The notes: generated by a model from the sequence alone, not told the origin. A DNA stretch of 64,000 nucleotides from Bacillota bacterium (GCA_023395515.1 JAEWZB010000045.1:56008-120007), one strand, 5' to 3'; counted from the stretch's first letter, positions 50,401 to 59,398 are shown. Translations and numbers: made by a program.

Positions 50401-51695
50401 GCCATCAGAAAGAAGTACAAGATTATATTAAGGCTGTGTGCTCACAAGTTAGATTTCGGGATATTCATGAAGATTTAAGGTTAGAACTGGAAGCTCACAT
50501 CCAGGAAATTGCAGAAGATCTTTTAGGGCAGGGCTTTACGGAGAAGGAAGCTATTGCTCAGGCTGTTGCTCAAATGGGAAATGCTGATATTGTGGGCCAG
50601 CAATTGAACCAGGTTCATAAACCCAAAACCGAATGGAGCATTTTGCTGTTTTCCTTTCTTTTTATAAATATAGGATTATTAGCTTTATATTTTATTCAAC
50701 AACAAGGTTTGCTCAGGCATAATATCAATTTATTTGAAAAGAGTTTATTTTTTGCCTTAATAAGTTTCATTTTTATTATCGGTTTCTACTTTTTCGATTA
50801 CAGAAAACTAGAAAAGTATTCTATACATATTTATTTGGGAACTCTGGTGCTGCTTATTTTTACAGTTTTCTGGGGAGTTCAGGCAGGGGGGAGCAGCAGT
50901 TGGTTAGTTTTAGGCCCCTTTAGTATTAACTTTGTGGCAGTTAGTCCTTTACTTTTTAGTATAGCCTTAGCCGGCATCTTTAATGAATGGGATTGGAACA
51001 ATAACCTTAAGCTTGTGCAAGGCTTAGCATTATTAGCACTGCCATTGATGATAATCTTAATGGCTCCTTCTCTTGCGGCAGCAGCAATCTTAATTGTGGC
51101 CTTTACGGTTTTAATGATAGTTTCCGGCGCCCAGCTCAAACAAGCTTTGTTAATTCCAGTTCCATTTATAGTTATACTTATCTGGTCTATTTTTAATGCG
51201 CCTTATAGACTAGAAAGATTCCTGATATTTTTAAACCCGGGCAGCGATCCGCAGGGATACGGGTATCTTAACTTACAGTTAAGTAAGATAATTTCCCATT
51301 CAGGATTTTTAGGTCAAGGGCTTACATTTGATCCCTTATTATTACCTGATCTGCATACAGATTTTATTTTTGCCTTTATCACCTATACCTGCGGCTGGCT
51401 GGCCAGTATACTACTTACTGCTTTAGTTATCATGTTTCTGGTGCGTATGATACGGATAGCTAAGCAAGTAAAAATTACTTATGCTAAGTTATTAATAAGT
51501 GGTTTTGTCTCTATTTTGTCCGTACAATTTTTGTGGAATATATTTATGAATTTAGGCCTGGCCCCTATAAGTGGTGTAGGCCTGCCTTTTATAAGTTATG
51601 GTGGTTCCCAGCTAGTCATTAATGCCGCAATCATTGGCATTGTATTAAGCATTTACCGGCGAAAAAATATTTCCTCAAGTTATAAGTTATCTTAA
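50391..51695 (+). CDS. HAAS-domain fusion to a SEDS (FtsW/RodA/SpoVE-like) membrane protein
   Basis: The N-terminal 85 residues form a HAAS/permease-prefix helical domain (RLELEAHIQEIAEDLLGQGF and EAIAQAVAQMGN). The remaining 350 residues have about ten helices and SEDS motifs: LPDLHTDFIFAFI, which contains the catalytic Asp, and GVGLPFISYGGSQ. Differences from FtsW/RodA are the loss of the EELG sequence after HTDFIF (TYTCG instead) and an altered GARRW-type loop (GGSSSWLVLG). SEDS proteins polymerise peptidoglycan. This one may be a specialised or inactive paralogue. ATG 50391 follows GGGGAGG by seven bases. Confidence 0.8.
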   Translation: MELGHQKEVQDYIKAVCSQVRFRDIHEDLRLELEAHIQEIAEDLLGQGFTEKEAIAQAVAQMGNADIVGQQLNQVHKPKTEWSILLFSFLFINIGLLALYFIQQQGLLRHNINLFEKSLFFALISFIFIIGFYFFDYRKLEKYSIHIYLGTLVLLIFTVFWGVQAGGSSSWLVLGPFSINFVAVSPLLFSIALAGIFNEWDWNNNLKLVQGLALLALPLMIILMAPSLAAAAILIVAFTVLMIVSGAQLKQALLIPVPFIVILIWSIFNAPYRLERFLIFLNPGSDPQGYGYLNLQLSKIISHSGFLGQGLTFDPLLLPDLHTDFIFAFITYTCGWLASILLTALVIMFLVRMIRIAKQVKITYAKLLISGFVSILSVQFLWNIFMNLGLAPISGVGLPFISYGGSQLVINAAIIGIVLSIYRRKNISSSYKLS

Positions 51696-51700
51696 GCGGG

Positions 51701-51740
51701 AAACGAGAATCTTAGTTGATACCTAAGGTTCTCGTTTTTC
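51701..51740 (+). terminator. Terminator of padR-HAAS-SEDS operon
   Basis: AAACGAGAATCTTAG and CTAAGGTTCTCGTTT pair (one mismatch) around a short loop and end in TTTTT, six bases after the stop codon. Confidence 0.8.
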
Positions 51741-51953
51741 TATATAAAACTGGCCATAAATCCTTTCCTAATAACTTCTGATTTTCCCACCCTTGCTAAA
51801 GACTATTTTCCCCCAGTTAAAAAGAAGCGCCACCCTTACAGTAAAACTTTTTTCATGATAGAATAAATAGTAGCAATAATTAAACAATTGTTGTGAATAA
51901 CCGCATCCATATAACATTAATTTACCATACCATTAAAATCATAGGAGGCATAT

Positions 51954-52448
51954 ATGTTTAAAATAGACGATTATGTGATATACAATTCCAACGGAGTATA
52001 TAAAATCATAGATATCAGGAAAGAAAATATTAGTGGTAATGATATCAATTACTATGTTTTAGAACCGGTTTTCAGTGAAAATATGATTATTAAAATCCCG
52101 GTAAGTAATACCAAGGTTGTAATGAGAAAAATTATGACTAAAGATGAAGTTCTTGAGTTAATAGCTGCTATGCCCGATCAAGAATCTATTTGGATAAATG
52201 ATGACCGGGAAAGAAAAGAATATTTTAAAGCGGCGCTTAAAACAGCAGAAAGTGAAGAATGGATGAAACTCATAAAAACCATTTATTTAAAGAAACAAGA
52301 AAAAATAGATCACGGCAAAAAAATAGCGAAAACAGACGAAGACATCATGAGAGCTGCAGAAAAGAATCTTTATGAAGAGTTTGCCGTAGTGTTGAACATT
52401 ACACCTGAAGAAGTGCTTTCTTATATTAATGAACGAATTTCTTCGTAA
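51954..52448 (+). CDS. CarD/CdnL-family transcriptional regulator
   Basis: CarD-type proteins bind the RNA polymerase beta subunit and stabilise open complexes. The N-terminal domain (about 1-65) starts FKIDDYVIYNSNGVYKIIDI and ends with IPVSNTKVVMRKIM. A helical C-terminal domain (about 70-164) follows, with a charged segment RKEYFKAALKTAESEEWMKLIKTIYLKK. A single gene, with AGGAGG before the ATG. Target promoters cannot be seen. Confidence 0.88.
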   Translation: MFKIDDYVIYNSNGVYKIIDIRKENISGNDINYYVLEPVFSENMIIKIPVSNTKVVMRKIMTKDEVLELIAAMPDQESIWINDDRERKEYFKAALKTAESEEWMKLIKTIYLKKQEKIDHGKKIAKTDEDIMRAAEKNLYEEFAVVLNITPEEVLSYINERISS

Positions 52449-52486
52449 AATTTGCATATACCTAGTGGACAAACACATCCAGCCTT

Positions 52487-53323
52487 TCAGTTATCCTCAG
52501 TAATAATATTAACCATAACTATTTCTGGTCGGTTAAATATCCGGGGAATACGGGTACTTTCTTTGGCTAGTCCCCGGCTAACTATCATGGAACTATTAGG
52601 GAACTGATATAGTCCCCCGGCATATTTAGGGAAAAATCCTTGATTGGGAGCTAACAATCCATTCACAATACCCGGAATACGCCATTGACCACCATGGGCG
52701 TGTCCGGCCAAAATTAAGTCAAAGTCATAATTTAAATAGCTGCCAATTAATTCAGGCCGATGGGAAAGTAAAATAGAGAAAACAGAATTATCAATATTTT
52801 CTCCGCATTTTTCTAGCTGCCGGCTGAATTCGTTTTCTCCAACTTCCGGATCATCCAGACCAAAAATCTCCACCACTTGTCCATTAACCTCTATGGTAAT
52901 GTTTTCGCCTTCCAGCACGTGGATATCATAATGCCTAATCATTTTTTTAATATTATCTATGTCACCACTCCAGAATTCGTGGTTACCAGACACGTAAAAG
53001 CACGGATATTGGCCGGAGATGGCCGCGAGAAACTCTTCGGCTTTATCCCGGGGCAACTTATCATCAACAATATCACCCCCGAGCAAAATTATATCTGGTT
53101 CTTGGGCATAGAGCATTTTCAATAAATTCTCCTGGCCTTTGCCGTAATCACAACTATGCAAATCGGCAATAAAAGCAATCTTGATATTATCTGTAACTTT
53201 ATTACTCTTAACCTCATATTCGACCACTTCTAAATCGCTGCGCCAAGCTAATAATAAAATTACAATCAGACCTGCAATTCCTAAAACCTTAACTCTTTTA
53301 TTCATTCTTAATCTAATGCGCAT
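52487..53323 (-). CDS. Membrane-anchored metallophosphoesterase (YkuE-like)
   Basis: An N-terminal helix (about 9-28) anchors a calcineurin-like domain of the 278-residue protein. The metal-binding segments are ADLHSCDYG, LGGDIVDDK, SGNHEFW, LSHRPE and AGHAHGGQW. YkuE-type enzymes are thought to act at the cell envelope, possibly on nucleotide or lipid phosphates. ATG 53323 has GGGAGG just upstream. A second helix is absent, so it is anchored once. Confidence 0.88.
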   Translation of the reverse strand: MRIRLRMNKRVKVLGIAGLIVILLLAWRSDLEVVEYEVKSNKVTDNIKIAFIADLHSCDYGKGQENLLKMLYAQEPDIILLGGDIVDDKLPRDKAEEFLAAISGQYPCFYVSGNHEFWSGDIDNIKKMIRHYDIHVLEGENITIEVNGQVVEIFGLDDPEVGENEFSRQLEKCGENIDNSVFSILLSHRPELIGSYLNYDFDLILAGHAHGGQWRIPGIVNGLLAPNQGFFPKYAGGLYQFPNSSMIVSRGLAKESTRIPRIFNRPEIVMVNIITEDN

Positions 53324-53402
53324 AGTTCCTCCCGAGACAGATTCAACCTAATATGGCTTTTAAATATATTATAGGAATAATCTATGTTTATCCTTACACA
53401 TT

Positions 53403-53888
53403 CTATGATTTAGATTTTACATACTCCCAAGCTTCTTTGCCGGTTATATGTTCAATATCAATGGCAATAATATACGCTTTCGTACATCCGGTTATTTCCT
53501 TATCTTTAGCCTCTGCAGGCTGATCTGCGCAATACTTTTCCACTAGAGCCGCAAAAGCTTCTCTGCGTTCATCGCCATCTGCAATTCTAGCCCTGCCAAA
53601 GGCCAGAACACTACGGAAAAGACTAGTATATTTTTCACTTACGATTGTATCCTCGTCTATTATACAAAAAGATACCTTGGAGTCTTTCATAATCGCATCA
53701 ATTTTATGTCCGGCTTGGGCAGAATGAAAATAGATTTTATCATTGTAATACACATAGTTCAACGGAACCGCATAAGGATAATTGTCATCGCCTAAACAGG
53801 CCAGAACACCATGGGTGCATCTGCCCATTACAGCTACGGTGTCTTCTCTTGATAATAATTGCTTACCTCGTCTCATTGCTCTAAACAT
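53403..53888 (-). CDS. Pyridoxamine 5'-phosphate oxidase family flavin-binding protein
   Basis: A 161-residue split-barrel protein with MGRCTHGVLACLGDDNYPYAVPLNYVYYNDKIYFHSA at the start, typical of the flavin-nucleotide-binding, NimA-like branch. It should bind FMN and reduce nitro or other compounds. It is preceded by a short AT-rich spacer and is not in an operon with its neighbours. Confidence 0.85.
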   Translation of the reverse strand: MFRAMRRGKQLLSREDTVAVMGRCTHGVLACLGDDNYPYAVPLNYVYYNDKIYFHSAQAGHKIDAIMKDSKVSFCIIDEDTIVSEKYTSLFRSVLAFGRARIADGDERREAFAALVEKYCADQPAEAKDKEITGCTKAYIIAIDIEHITGKEAWEYVKSKS

Positions 53889-54017
53889 TAGCTATTTCCC
53901 CACTTTCATGGCATAATCATTATATATACGTTAACATTACCAATTTTAAAAATCCCTGTATAAAAAATAAAAGCCTGAAAGATATTTCATTTCTCCCAAG
54001 CTTTTATCCTGCCTTTT

Positions 54018-54880
54018 TTATTTCTTCCGCACCGGAATCCAAACTTCACTATAAGCGTAATCTTTTTTATGTTCATTCATTTTAGTAAAAGAAAAAGTGG
54101 GAACATTAATTACTTCGTAAGAGGAAGCAGGCAGCCATTCCGCATATATCTTGGCCATGGTGGTTTGTAATGTAGACGGAAATGGCCTTCATTGGGGAAT
54201 ATGGCCCAAGTAGTAGCTGGGACCGGCACTTTTTCCAGCCGCTCACTTACTTGATCTTCGGTAGTTAAAACACCTATCAAGTGGGTTAAATCCCCTTCTT
54301 CTTTTAAGAAATTAGCGTCAGCATCATAAGAAGCATTGATAATTTCATAAGGCGCAATATTTTGCAGAGAATGCATTTCTTCTTTTTGTTCATCGGTTAT
54401 ACTTTCGGCCAGCTTTACAATCTCGTTATTAACCCCTTCAAATTGCATAGGAACCCGTTTACTTACCCCTACTAAATTAAAGGCTGGTTTGTCTTCAATT
54501 CTAAATTCCATACTAATTCCTCCTTTAACGGTTATTACAAATGAAAGTGGGGGAAATGATTTGCTTATCCCGGTTTTTATTACCTCTGAGGGTAAAAATC
54601 CGCTCCATTTTTTAAAGGCTCGAGTAAAGCCGTCCACGGATTGATAACCATATTTAAAAGCAACATCGGTTACTTTTTCCCCCTGTAATAAATCCTTATT
54701 GGCTTCCGATAATTTGCGGTTTTTAATATATTCATTAAGGGTTAATCCGGAGAGATAAAAAAATATCTTCCTAAAGTGATAGTCTGAAACCCCGGCATAC
54801 TCAGAAATCATTTCCAAAGATAAATCATCACTTAAATGATCTTCAATATAGTCAATCACTTGATTCAATTGCTCCAGCAT
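54018..54880 (-). pseudogene. AraC-type regulator with GyrI-like domain, frameshifted near the C-terminus
   Basis: The N-terminal half has the AraC helix-turn-helix: ISEYAGVSDYHFRKIFFYLSGLTLNEYIK and VAFKYGYQSVDGFTRAFKKWSG. The second half is a GyrI-like (AraC_E_bind) effector-binding domain. From ATG 54880 (AAAGGAGGTG upstream) the frame is lost at about 54184-54187, where one C is missing in GGCC (expected GGCCC). The intact continuation reads MAKIYAEWLPASSYEVINV and ends at 54018. The interrupted frame stops near 54110. It could be a true pseudogene or a sequencing error. Confidence 0.8.
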
Positions 54881-54968
54881 TCTCTCACCTCCTTTGTACC
54901 TACATGGTACCAAAGCTACTTTAACGATGCTCGACTTTTCTAACCCTAAAAATATCGCTTCATTATAT

Positions 54969-55012
54969 AAAAAAGACGAGGCTAATTCCACACCTGTGTG
55001 AATCTCCCCGTC
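54969..55012 (-). terminator. Terminator after RelE-type toxin gene
   Basis: On the minus strand GACGGGG pairs with CCTCGTC-like sequence, and inside CACAC pairs with GTGTG. The stem is followed by TTTTTTAT. It separates the toxin gene from the AraC gene. Confidence 0.55.
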
Positions 55013-55028
55013 CTGCTTTCGTTTCAAT

Positions 55029-55337
55029 CTATATCATATTCGCATAATCTTGTGTACCGTAGAAGAAGCGTAAAATATTAACGGTTTTTGACTCTTCGTC
55101 AATTTTATACACAAGTACATAATTCTTGATTATTACTTTGCGATAACCCTCTTTCTCCAAACGCTTATCTTGACATTTTGCATACATCCAAGGCTTACTC
55201 TTTAAATAACTATAACATTTATCTACTTCATCAAGAAAATCGCCTGCTGCCTTGGGATTGACTAATTGTATAGCAATGTATGACACAATGCTCTCCAAGT
55301 CTTGGTGCGCCAGCTTAGAAATCACTAACTTATACAT
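55029..55337 (-). CDS. RelE/ParE family toxin
   Basis: A 102-residue toxin with the fold signature YKLVISKLAHQDLESIVSYIA, and a C-terminal YRKVIIKNYVLVYKIDEESKTVNILRFFYG segment carrying the basic and aromatic residues of the family. Whether it cleaves mRNA (RelE-like) or inhibits gyrase (ParE-like) cannot be told. It overlaps the antitoxin gene by eight bases. Confidence 0.88.
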   Translation of the reverse strand: MYKLVISKLAHQDLESIVSYIAIQLVNPKAAGDFLDEVDKCYSYLKSKPWMYAKCQDKRLEKEGYRKVIIKNYVLVYKIDEESKTVNILRFFYGTQDYANMI

Positions 55338-55590
55338 TATATTTTTCTCTTATGTCCTTTAACGAAGTATTCCCATTGAGCACCTTAGCTTGCTTTATTT
55401 GTTCCTCAGCTGCAATAAGCTTACTATATACGTCAAGCATAAACATTTTTTCTTCATATAACTTCATACTCATAATAACCATATCACCATAGCCATTTTT
55501 AGTAATAAAAATCGGCTCATCGGACGCTTGACACATTTGAGAAATCTCGCTGGTATTTTTTAAATCTTTAATTGGAATAATCTGTGGCAT
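55330..55590 (-). CDS. Phd/YefM family antitoxin
   Basis: An 86-residue antitoxin with the conserved start IPIKDLKNTSEISQMCQASDEPIFITKNGYGDMVIMS, which is the N-terminal DNA-binding domain. The C-terminal part should wrap the toxin. It is directly upstream of the RelE-type toxin and is expected to repress the pair. The start ATG is preceded by AAAGGGG. Confidence 0.9.
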   Translation of the reverse strand: MPQIIPIKDLKNTSEISQMCQASDEPIFITKNGYGDMVIMSMKLYEEKMFMLDVYSKLIAAEEQIKQAKVLNGNTSLKDIREKYNV

Positions 55591-55627
55591 AATTTTCAGC
55601 CCCTTTCATGGCCTTATTATGTCATAA

Positions 55628-56182
55628 TTATGCCCCTTTTTCAACAGCTTTACCCACTTTGGTATGATGCGACGAGTTGTCAAAGGAATAAACATAACGT
55701 ATTTCGGTAAGCTGTTTTCCCGCAATTTCGCAAATACATTCATCATTCTCATTGCATCGCCATTTATTCTTTTCGTAAAAATGTCTGGCCCGTTGATTCT
55801 GTTTTAACACCCATAAGTAAATATTTTGATAACCGGATTGTTTTAAATCCAATAGGGAAGCTTCTAACAGCTTATTACCATATCCTTTGCCGAAATACTC
55901 GGGCAGCAGATAAATGGAGACGATTTCGCCCCAATTGAGTAAAGATTTATCCCGGGCTTTTCCATAAGCAACACAGCCAACTAATTTATGGTTTTCCCCC
56001 ATAATCTGGGCAGTTAAAAGGTCATCATTTATCCAAGTTGTAAAAGCCGGTAGCCAAAAATCTTCCTTAAGCTCATCTAAATATATTTGCGGAATAATAC
56101 CTTTATAAGCCGCCTTCCAACTTAAAGCATGAATACGGCTAATATCTCTAACCTCATCAATTGTAGCTTTTCTGATTTCCAT
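55628..56182 (-). CDS. GNAT family N-acetyltransferase
   Basis: A 184-residue acetyl-CoA-dependent acetyltransferase. The N-terminal IRKATIDEVRDISRIHALSWKAAYKGIIP is typical, and the acetyl-CoA site is SIYLLPEYFGKGYGNKLL with ARHFYEKNKW near the end. The substrate is unknown. The N-terminus resembles small-molecule or aminoglycoside-type GNATs. Confidence 0.88.
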   Translation of the reverse strand: MEIRKATIDEVRDISRIHALSWKAAYKGIIPQIYLDELKEDFWLPAFTTWINDDLLTAQIMGENHKLVGCVAYGKARDKSLLNWGEIVSIYLLPEYFGKGYGNKLLEASLLDLKQSGYQNIYLWVLKQNQRARHFYEKNKWRCNENDECICEIAGKQLTEIRYVYSFDNSSHHTKVGKAVEKGA

Positions 56183-56287
56183 ATAAATACCTTCGACCCT
56201 TTTACCATTATAATTTACTAACTTTTTGTAGCTAACGAAGTTAATTTCATACCAGTGTGTTAATATCCCCGTCCTTTTTTCATTTCT

Positions 56288-56737
56288 TTAGGAAAACTTA
56301 AGTATAAATCCCGTTTTTATCCCCCGAATAAATCCTGCCTTTTCATAGAATCGTAATGTATCTTCATTCTTGGAACTGGTCATAAGCATTACTTTATAGC
56401 AATTATTCTGCTTTGCTATTTCTATAGCCCGGTCAAGGGCTTGGGTAGCATATCCTTTTTTTCTGTAATTTGAATCGGTAACCACATTCTCTATTAGTCC
56501 ATAGGGGCGCAAATTCCGGGTAAGATTTTTTATGATGGATATATTACATGTAGAAACGATTTTACCGTCAACTTCAACGACAATATAATAAAGACCTGGG
56601 TCATTGTTAATGGCATCCCAGGTATCCTTTAATCTTTCATTATCAAACTCCTTCGGGTCTTCCGGATTTAATTGCTGATATAAATTCATCAATTGGTCTA
56701 ATTCATCACTTTTTATCAACCGCACAACTTCAGCCAT
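56288..56737 (-). CDS. GNAT family N-acetyltransferase
   Basis: A 149-residue GNAT with NVVTDSNYRKKGYATQAL (acetyl-CoA loop) and the C-terminal RFYEKAGFIRG. The ATG is preceded by GGGGGA. Its promoter at 56842-56870 is almost identical to the one at 58783-58811 (see findings). Confidence 0.88.
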   Translation of the reverse strand: MAEVVRLIKSDELDQLMNLYQQLNPEDPKEFDNERLKDTWDAINNDPGLYYIVVEVDGKIVSTCNISIIKNLTRNLRPYGLIENVVTDSNYRKKGYATQALDRAIEIAKQNNCYKVMLMTSSKNEDTLRFYEKAGFIRGIKTGFILKFS

Positions 56738-56841
56738 CTAAATCCCCCATCTATTATAAGTAAAACAATATCCACATTTCTTTTATTCTTGAGCATAAAT
56801 CAATACCTGCTCAGAGGCGATTTCATTCTTAATTTGCTAAA

Positions 56842-56870
56842 ATTATAATCCATAATTTGTAATAAGTAAA
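56842..56870 (-). promoter_or_regulatory. Promoter of GNAT gene, duplicated copy A
   Basis: On the minus strand TTTACT (56870-56865) and TATAAT (56847-56842) are 17 bases apart in TTTACTTATTACAAATTATG, followed by GATTATAATTTTA. The same sequence with few changes lies before the MNT gene at 58783-58811. Confidence 0.65.
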
Positions 56871-56921
56871 TTTCCCTTAGATTTAGCATTTTCAAGCTTT
56901 TTATCCAACCGGGACAGCTCT

Positions 56922-57857
56922 TCATCTAGTTGTCTTATCCAGAAACTCCTTAACTACTGAATTTGCTTGTTCGGGCCTTTCCAGGGGTAATAAATGTCCG
57001 GCATTTTGAATCAGTTTTAATTCTGCTTTTGTACCACTGTCGATAGCCAGCTTGACTGCTCTCTCCATCTCGTGTTGCTTTACCAAGACACTATCGGCTC
57101 CTCTGAGCCATAAAGTCGAGCATTTCAAAAGAGGAATTTTATCTAACAAGTTCCGTTTCAATCTAAATGGTCCAATAAGATTTAACTGCCAGTCATCCAT
57201 ATCCTTCTCGCCATATTTATATTTACCTTTTACTTCATCTCGAAGAATTGCAACTAACCTGTCGGGGTCAGTAGGCTTTGAGCCTCCCACATACAGAGAT
57301 TCCAGTAATTTTTTTATACCGGCATCATCCATTTTCATATACTTGCGGCTTAAGATCCTTAACATACCAGGAGTCTTAACGTATAGCCAGGTAATAAACT
57401 GCAGATCGATTTTGTTCCCCAGTCCCCCCGGCTCAAACAGAACCATCGACTTGACTCTATCCGGATATAATGATGCATACTCGATACTAAGGCCACCACC
57501 CATGGAAAGCCCTATAAGGCTAAAGTGTTCAAGCTCCAATTTACCAAATGTATGGTGTAAAATATCCATCAACCTGGTATGGTCCATATTCCCTGCCCAG
57601 GGCCTGGATTTTCCGTGTCGCGGTGTATCCAGTGCGAATACGTTATAATATCGGCTCAAAAACGGAAACATCTGGTCCCAGATGAACCGGGCCTCATCGT
57701 ACATGGCCCCGTGCAGCATGACTACTTTGGGCCTTTCTTTATCACCTGCTTCGTAAATCGACATCGTTCCGCCACAGATATTGAAAACATGATGCTTTAG
57801 CCCGGGTACACTCTCAATACCGGCTATTGTTTCTCCCGTTTGCAAATTATCATTCAT
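56922..57857 (-). CDS. Alpha/beta hydrolase
   Basis: A 311-residue hydrolase. The oxyanion-hole region is MLHGAMYDEARF, the nucleophile Ser lies in GLSMGGGLS and the catalytic His in NAGHLLPLERP. The lid-like region about 170-230 is unusual in length but not recognisable. ATG 57857 has AGGTGA upstream and is preferred to GTG 57872. The substrate is unknown. There is no partner gene. Confidence 0.85.
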   Translation of the reverse strand: MNDNLQTGETIAGIESVPGLKHHVFNICGGTMSIYEAGDKERPKVVMLHGAMYDEARFIWDQMFPFLSRYYNVFALDTPRHGKSRPWAGNMDHTRLMDILHHTFGKLELEHFSLIGLSMGGGLSIEYASLYPDRVKSMVLFEPGGLGNKIDLQFITWLYVKTPGMLRILSRKYMKMDDAGIKKLLESLYVGGSKPTDPDRLVAILRDEVKGKYKYGEKDMDDWQLNLIGPFRLKRNLLDKIPLLKCSTLWLRGADSVLVKQHEMERAVKLAIDSGTKAELKLIQNAGHLLPLERPEQANSVVKEFLDKTTR

Positions 57858-57900
57858 TTTTTCACCTATCACTTTTTATTCATAGTTTTAAAATTCGCCG

Positions 57901-57975
57901 ATTAAAAAAACACTAATCCTCTTTTATATAGAATCAGTGTTACCAAGTTTTAAATATTTATTTTCGCAAATCTTC
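57901..57975. repeat. Duplicated terminator and gene-end segment, copy A
   Basis: A stretch of about 70 bases, including AACACTAATCC...TATAGAATCAGTGTT (a hairpin terminator) and TTTTAAATATTTATTTTCGC, is about 85 percent identical to 58922-58992. Copy B contains the true 3' end of the DUF2200 gene. Copy A reads EDLRK-stop in the corresponding frame but has no gene attached. It lies just after the HEPN gene. Confidence 0.7.
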
Positions 57976-58026
57976 TCTACTACCAGTCAGAATAGATTAA
58001 TCGCCGTTTTCACATTATAGAACACT

Positions 58027-58431
58027 TTATAAAAGCACCCTATTCTTCTTTAGATATTCTTCAATTCTTGCAACAAATGTATTGGCATCTTCCCATTGTT
58101 TTTTCGCATTTTCTTTGGTCACAATAAAAAAATCCTCATAATCAGATTTCTCTCTCAAAAAAGAAGCACTTTTAACTATTCTGGATAGCTCTTTATCAAA
58201 ATCTCCTGTTTTTACAAAGTTTTGATTGAAGAAAGCTATGATTCCAGAATGCTTTGATGAATCATAACCCCGCAGTGCTGTCACCGCACGCATTGCATGA
58301 AAAATCGCATAATAAGAACGATTGATCGATACTTTATAAAGTGATTCTTCCAGCATAAGCTCAGACGCTTTTAAATCTTCCAATGCCTTTGCATAACGGT
58401 ATGCAGAAAGCTCTTTTATGCTGCCTTCCAT
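58027..58431 (-). CDS. HEPN-domain protein (toxin of HEPN/MNT pair)
   Basis: A 134-residue helical protein with the HEPN RNase motif NRSYYAIFHAMRA, giving Arg-x6-His. HEPN partners of MNT proteins are RNase toxins in type VII toxin-antitoxin systems. It overlaps the MNT gene by 16 bases. Here the pair is complete, in contrast with the broken one at 49273-49687. Confidence 0.88.
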   Translation of the reverse strand: MEGSIKELSAYRYAKALEDLKASELMLEESLYKVSINRSYYAIFHAMRAVTALRGYDSSKHSGIIAFFNQNFVKTGDFDKELSRIVKSASFLREKSDYEDFFIVTKENAKKQWEDANTFVARIEEYLKKNRVLL

Positions 58432-58763
58432 AAGATCACACCGTCCTTTTTGACATTCTTATAAAAAGGAAGAATATCTTCCCACTTTATGAACTCATCA
58501 TAGTCAATATCGATAACGGAAAATACTTTATCGTATTTCAAGTCCAAATCTACTGTAAAATCAATCAACTTTTCCCAAGTCGGCTGTTCTTTGGCACCCT
58601 TCAATATGATTGCAATATCGATATCGGATTCGTCTGAATTAGTACCTTTGGCAACAGAACCGTAGAGAATGACACTTACCAGCTTATCATTATAAATAAG
58701 TCTCAATCCGTTGACTAATTCCTTTATAAGTGAATCATTTATGATAATCCCCTCCTCGGTCAT
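58416..58763 (-). CDS. MNT-type nucleotidyltransferase (antitoxin)
   Basis: A 115-residue nucleotidyltransferase with SVILYGSVAKGTNSDESDID, the Gly-Ser and Asp-x-Asp motif, and a later Asp in DIDYDEFIKWED. It should neutralise the HEPN toxin encoded downstream, with which it overlaps. Its promoter is at 58783-58811. Confidence 0.87.
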   Translation of the reverse strand: MTEEGIIINDSLIKELVNGLRLIYNDKLVSVILYGSVAKGTNSDESDIDIAIILKGAKEQPTWEKLIDFTVDLDLKYDKVFSVIDIDYDEFIKWEDILPFYKNVKKDGVILWKAA

Positions 58764-58782
58764 TATTGCCTAAGTTATTAAA

Positions 58783-58811
58783 ATTATAATCCATATTTTG
58801 GAACAAGTAAA
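58783..58811 (-). promoter_or_regulatory. Promoter of the MNT/HEPN pair, duplicated copy B
   Basis: On the minus strand TTTACT (58811-58806) and TATAAT (58788-58783) are 17 bases apart. The spacer reads TGTTCCAAAATATGGAT, differing from the copy at 56842-56870 at three positions. Confidence 0.65.
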
Positions 58812-58921
58812 CAATCAGCGGTAAGTTCGACCTGATTATCGTCTAACCACTACAAAGTATCTTTTAAATGTGATGCATCTTCAGTCTTCACCTGCGACTT
58901 TGTATAGTCTTCAAACTCACC

Positions 58922-58992
58922 AACTAAAAAACACCGATTCTTTATATAGAATCAGTGTTTCCTAGTTTTAAATATTTATTTCCGCAAAATCT
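58922..58992. repeat. Duplicated terminator and gene-end segment, copy B
   Basis: This is the original-looking copy: AACACCGATTC and GAATCAGTGTT form a terminator hairpin after the DUF2200 stop at 58976. It is closely similar to 57901-57975. Confidence 0.7.
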
Positions 58993-59326
58993 TATCCATC
59001 GCTTTTCCCTTGGCTAACTCATCGATAAGTTTATCTAAATAACGGATTTCCTGCATAATAGGCTCTTCGATATCTTCCACCCGCACACCGCAGACCACAC
59101 CTTTGATTAAAGTCCGCGCCGGGTTCAGCCCGGGAGCTTCCCTAAAGAATGTCTCAAAGTTTGTCTGTTCTTTCAGTTGCGTTTCTAACTCTTCCTGGCT
59201 ATATCCCGTCAACCAACAGATTATCTCATCGACTTCTGCTTTTGTACGTCCTTTTTTCTCCGTCTTTGTAACATAATGGGGATAGACCTTGGCAAAGCTC
59301 ATGGTATATATATGATGCTTAGTCAT
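58976..59326 (-). CDS. DUF2200 family protein
   Basis: This 116-residue protein matches the DUF2200 family by its start HHIYTMSFAKVYPHYVTKTEKKGRT, the TGYSQEELETQL segment and the GVVCGVRVEDIEEPIMQEIRYLDKLIDELAKG end. The function is not known. It probably has an all-helical fold. The terminator follows at 58925-58957. Confidence 0.85.
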   Translation of the reverse strand: MTKHHIYTMSFAKVYPHYVTKTEKKGRTKAEVDEIICWLTGYSQEELETQLKEQTNFETFFREAPGLNPARTLIKGVVCGVRVEDIEEPIMQEIRYLDKLIDELAKGKAMDKILRK

Positions 59327-59398
59327 GCTAAAAACCTTCTCCTGCGTTTTTTTTATTATATCCTAAAAACCATTTTTAAAATATCATACCGCATTTAA

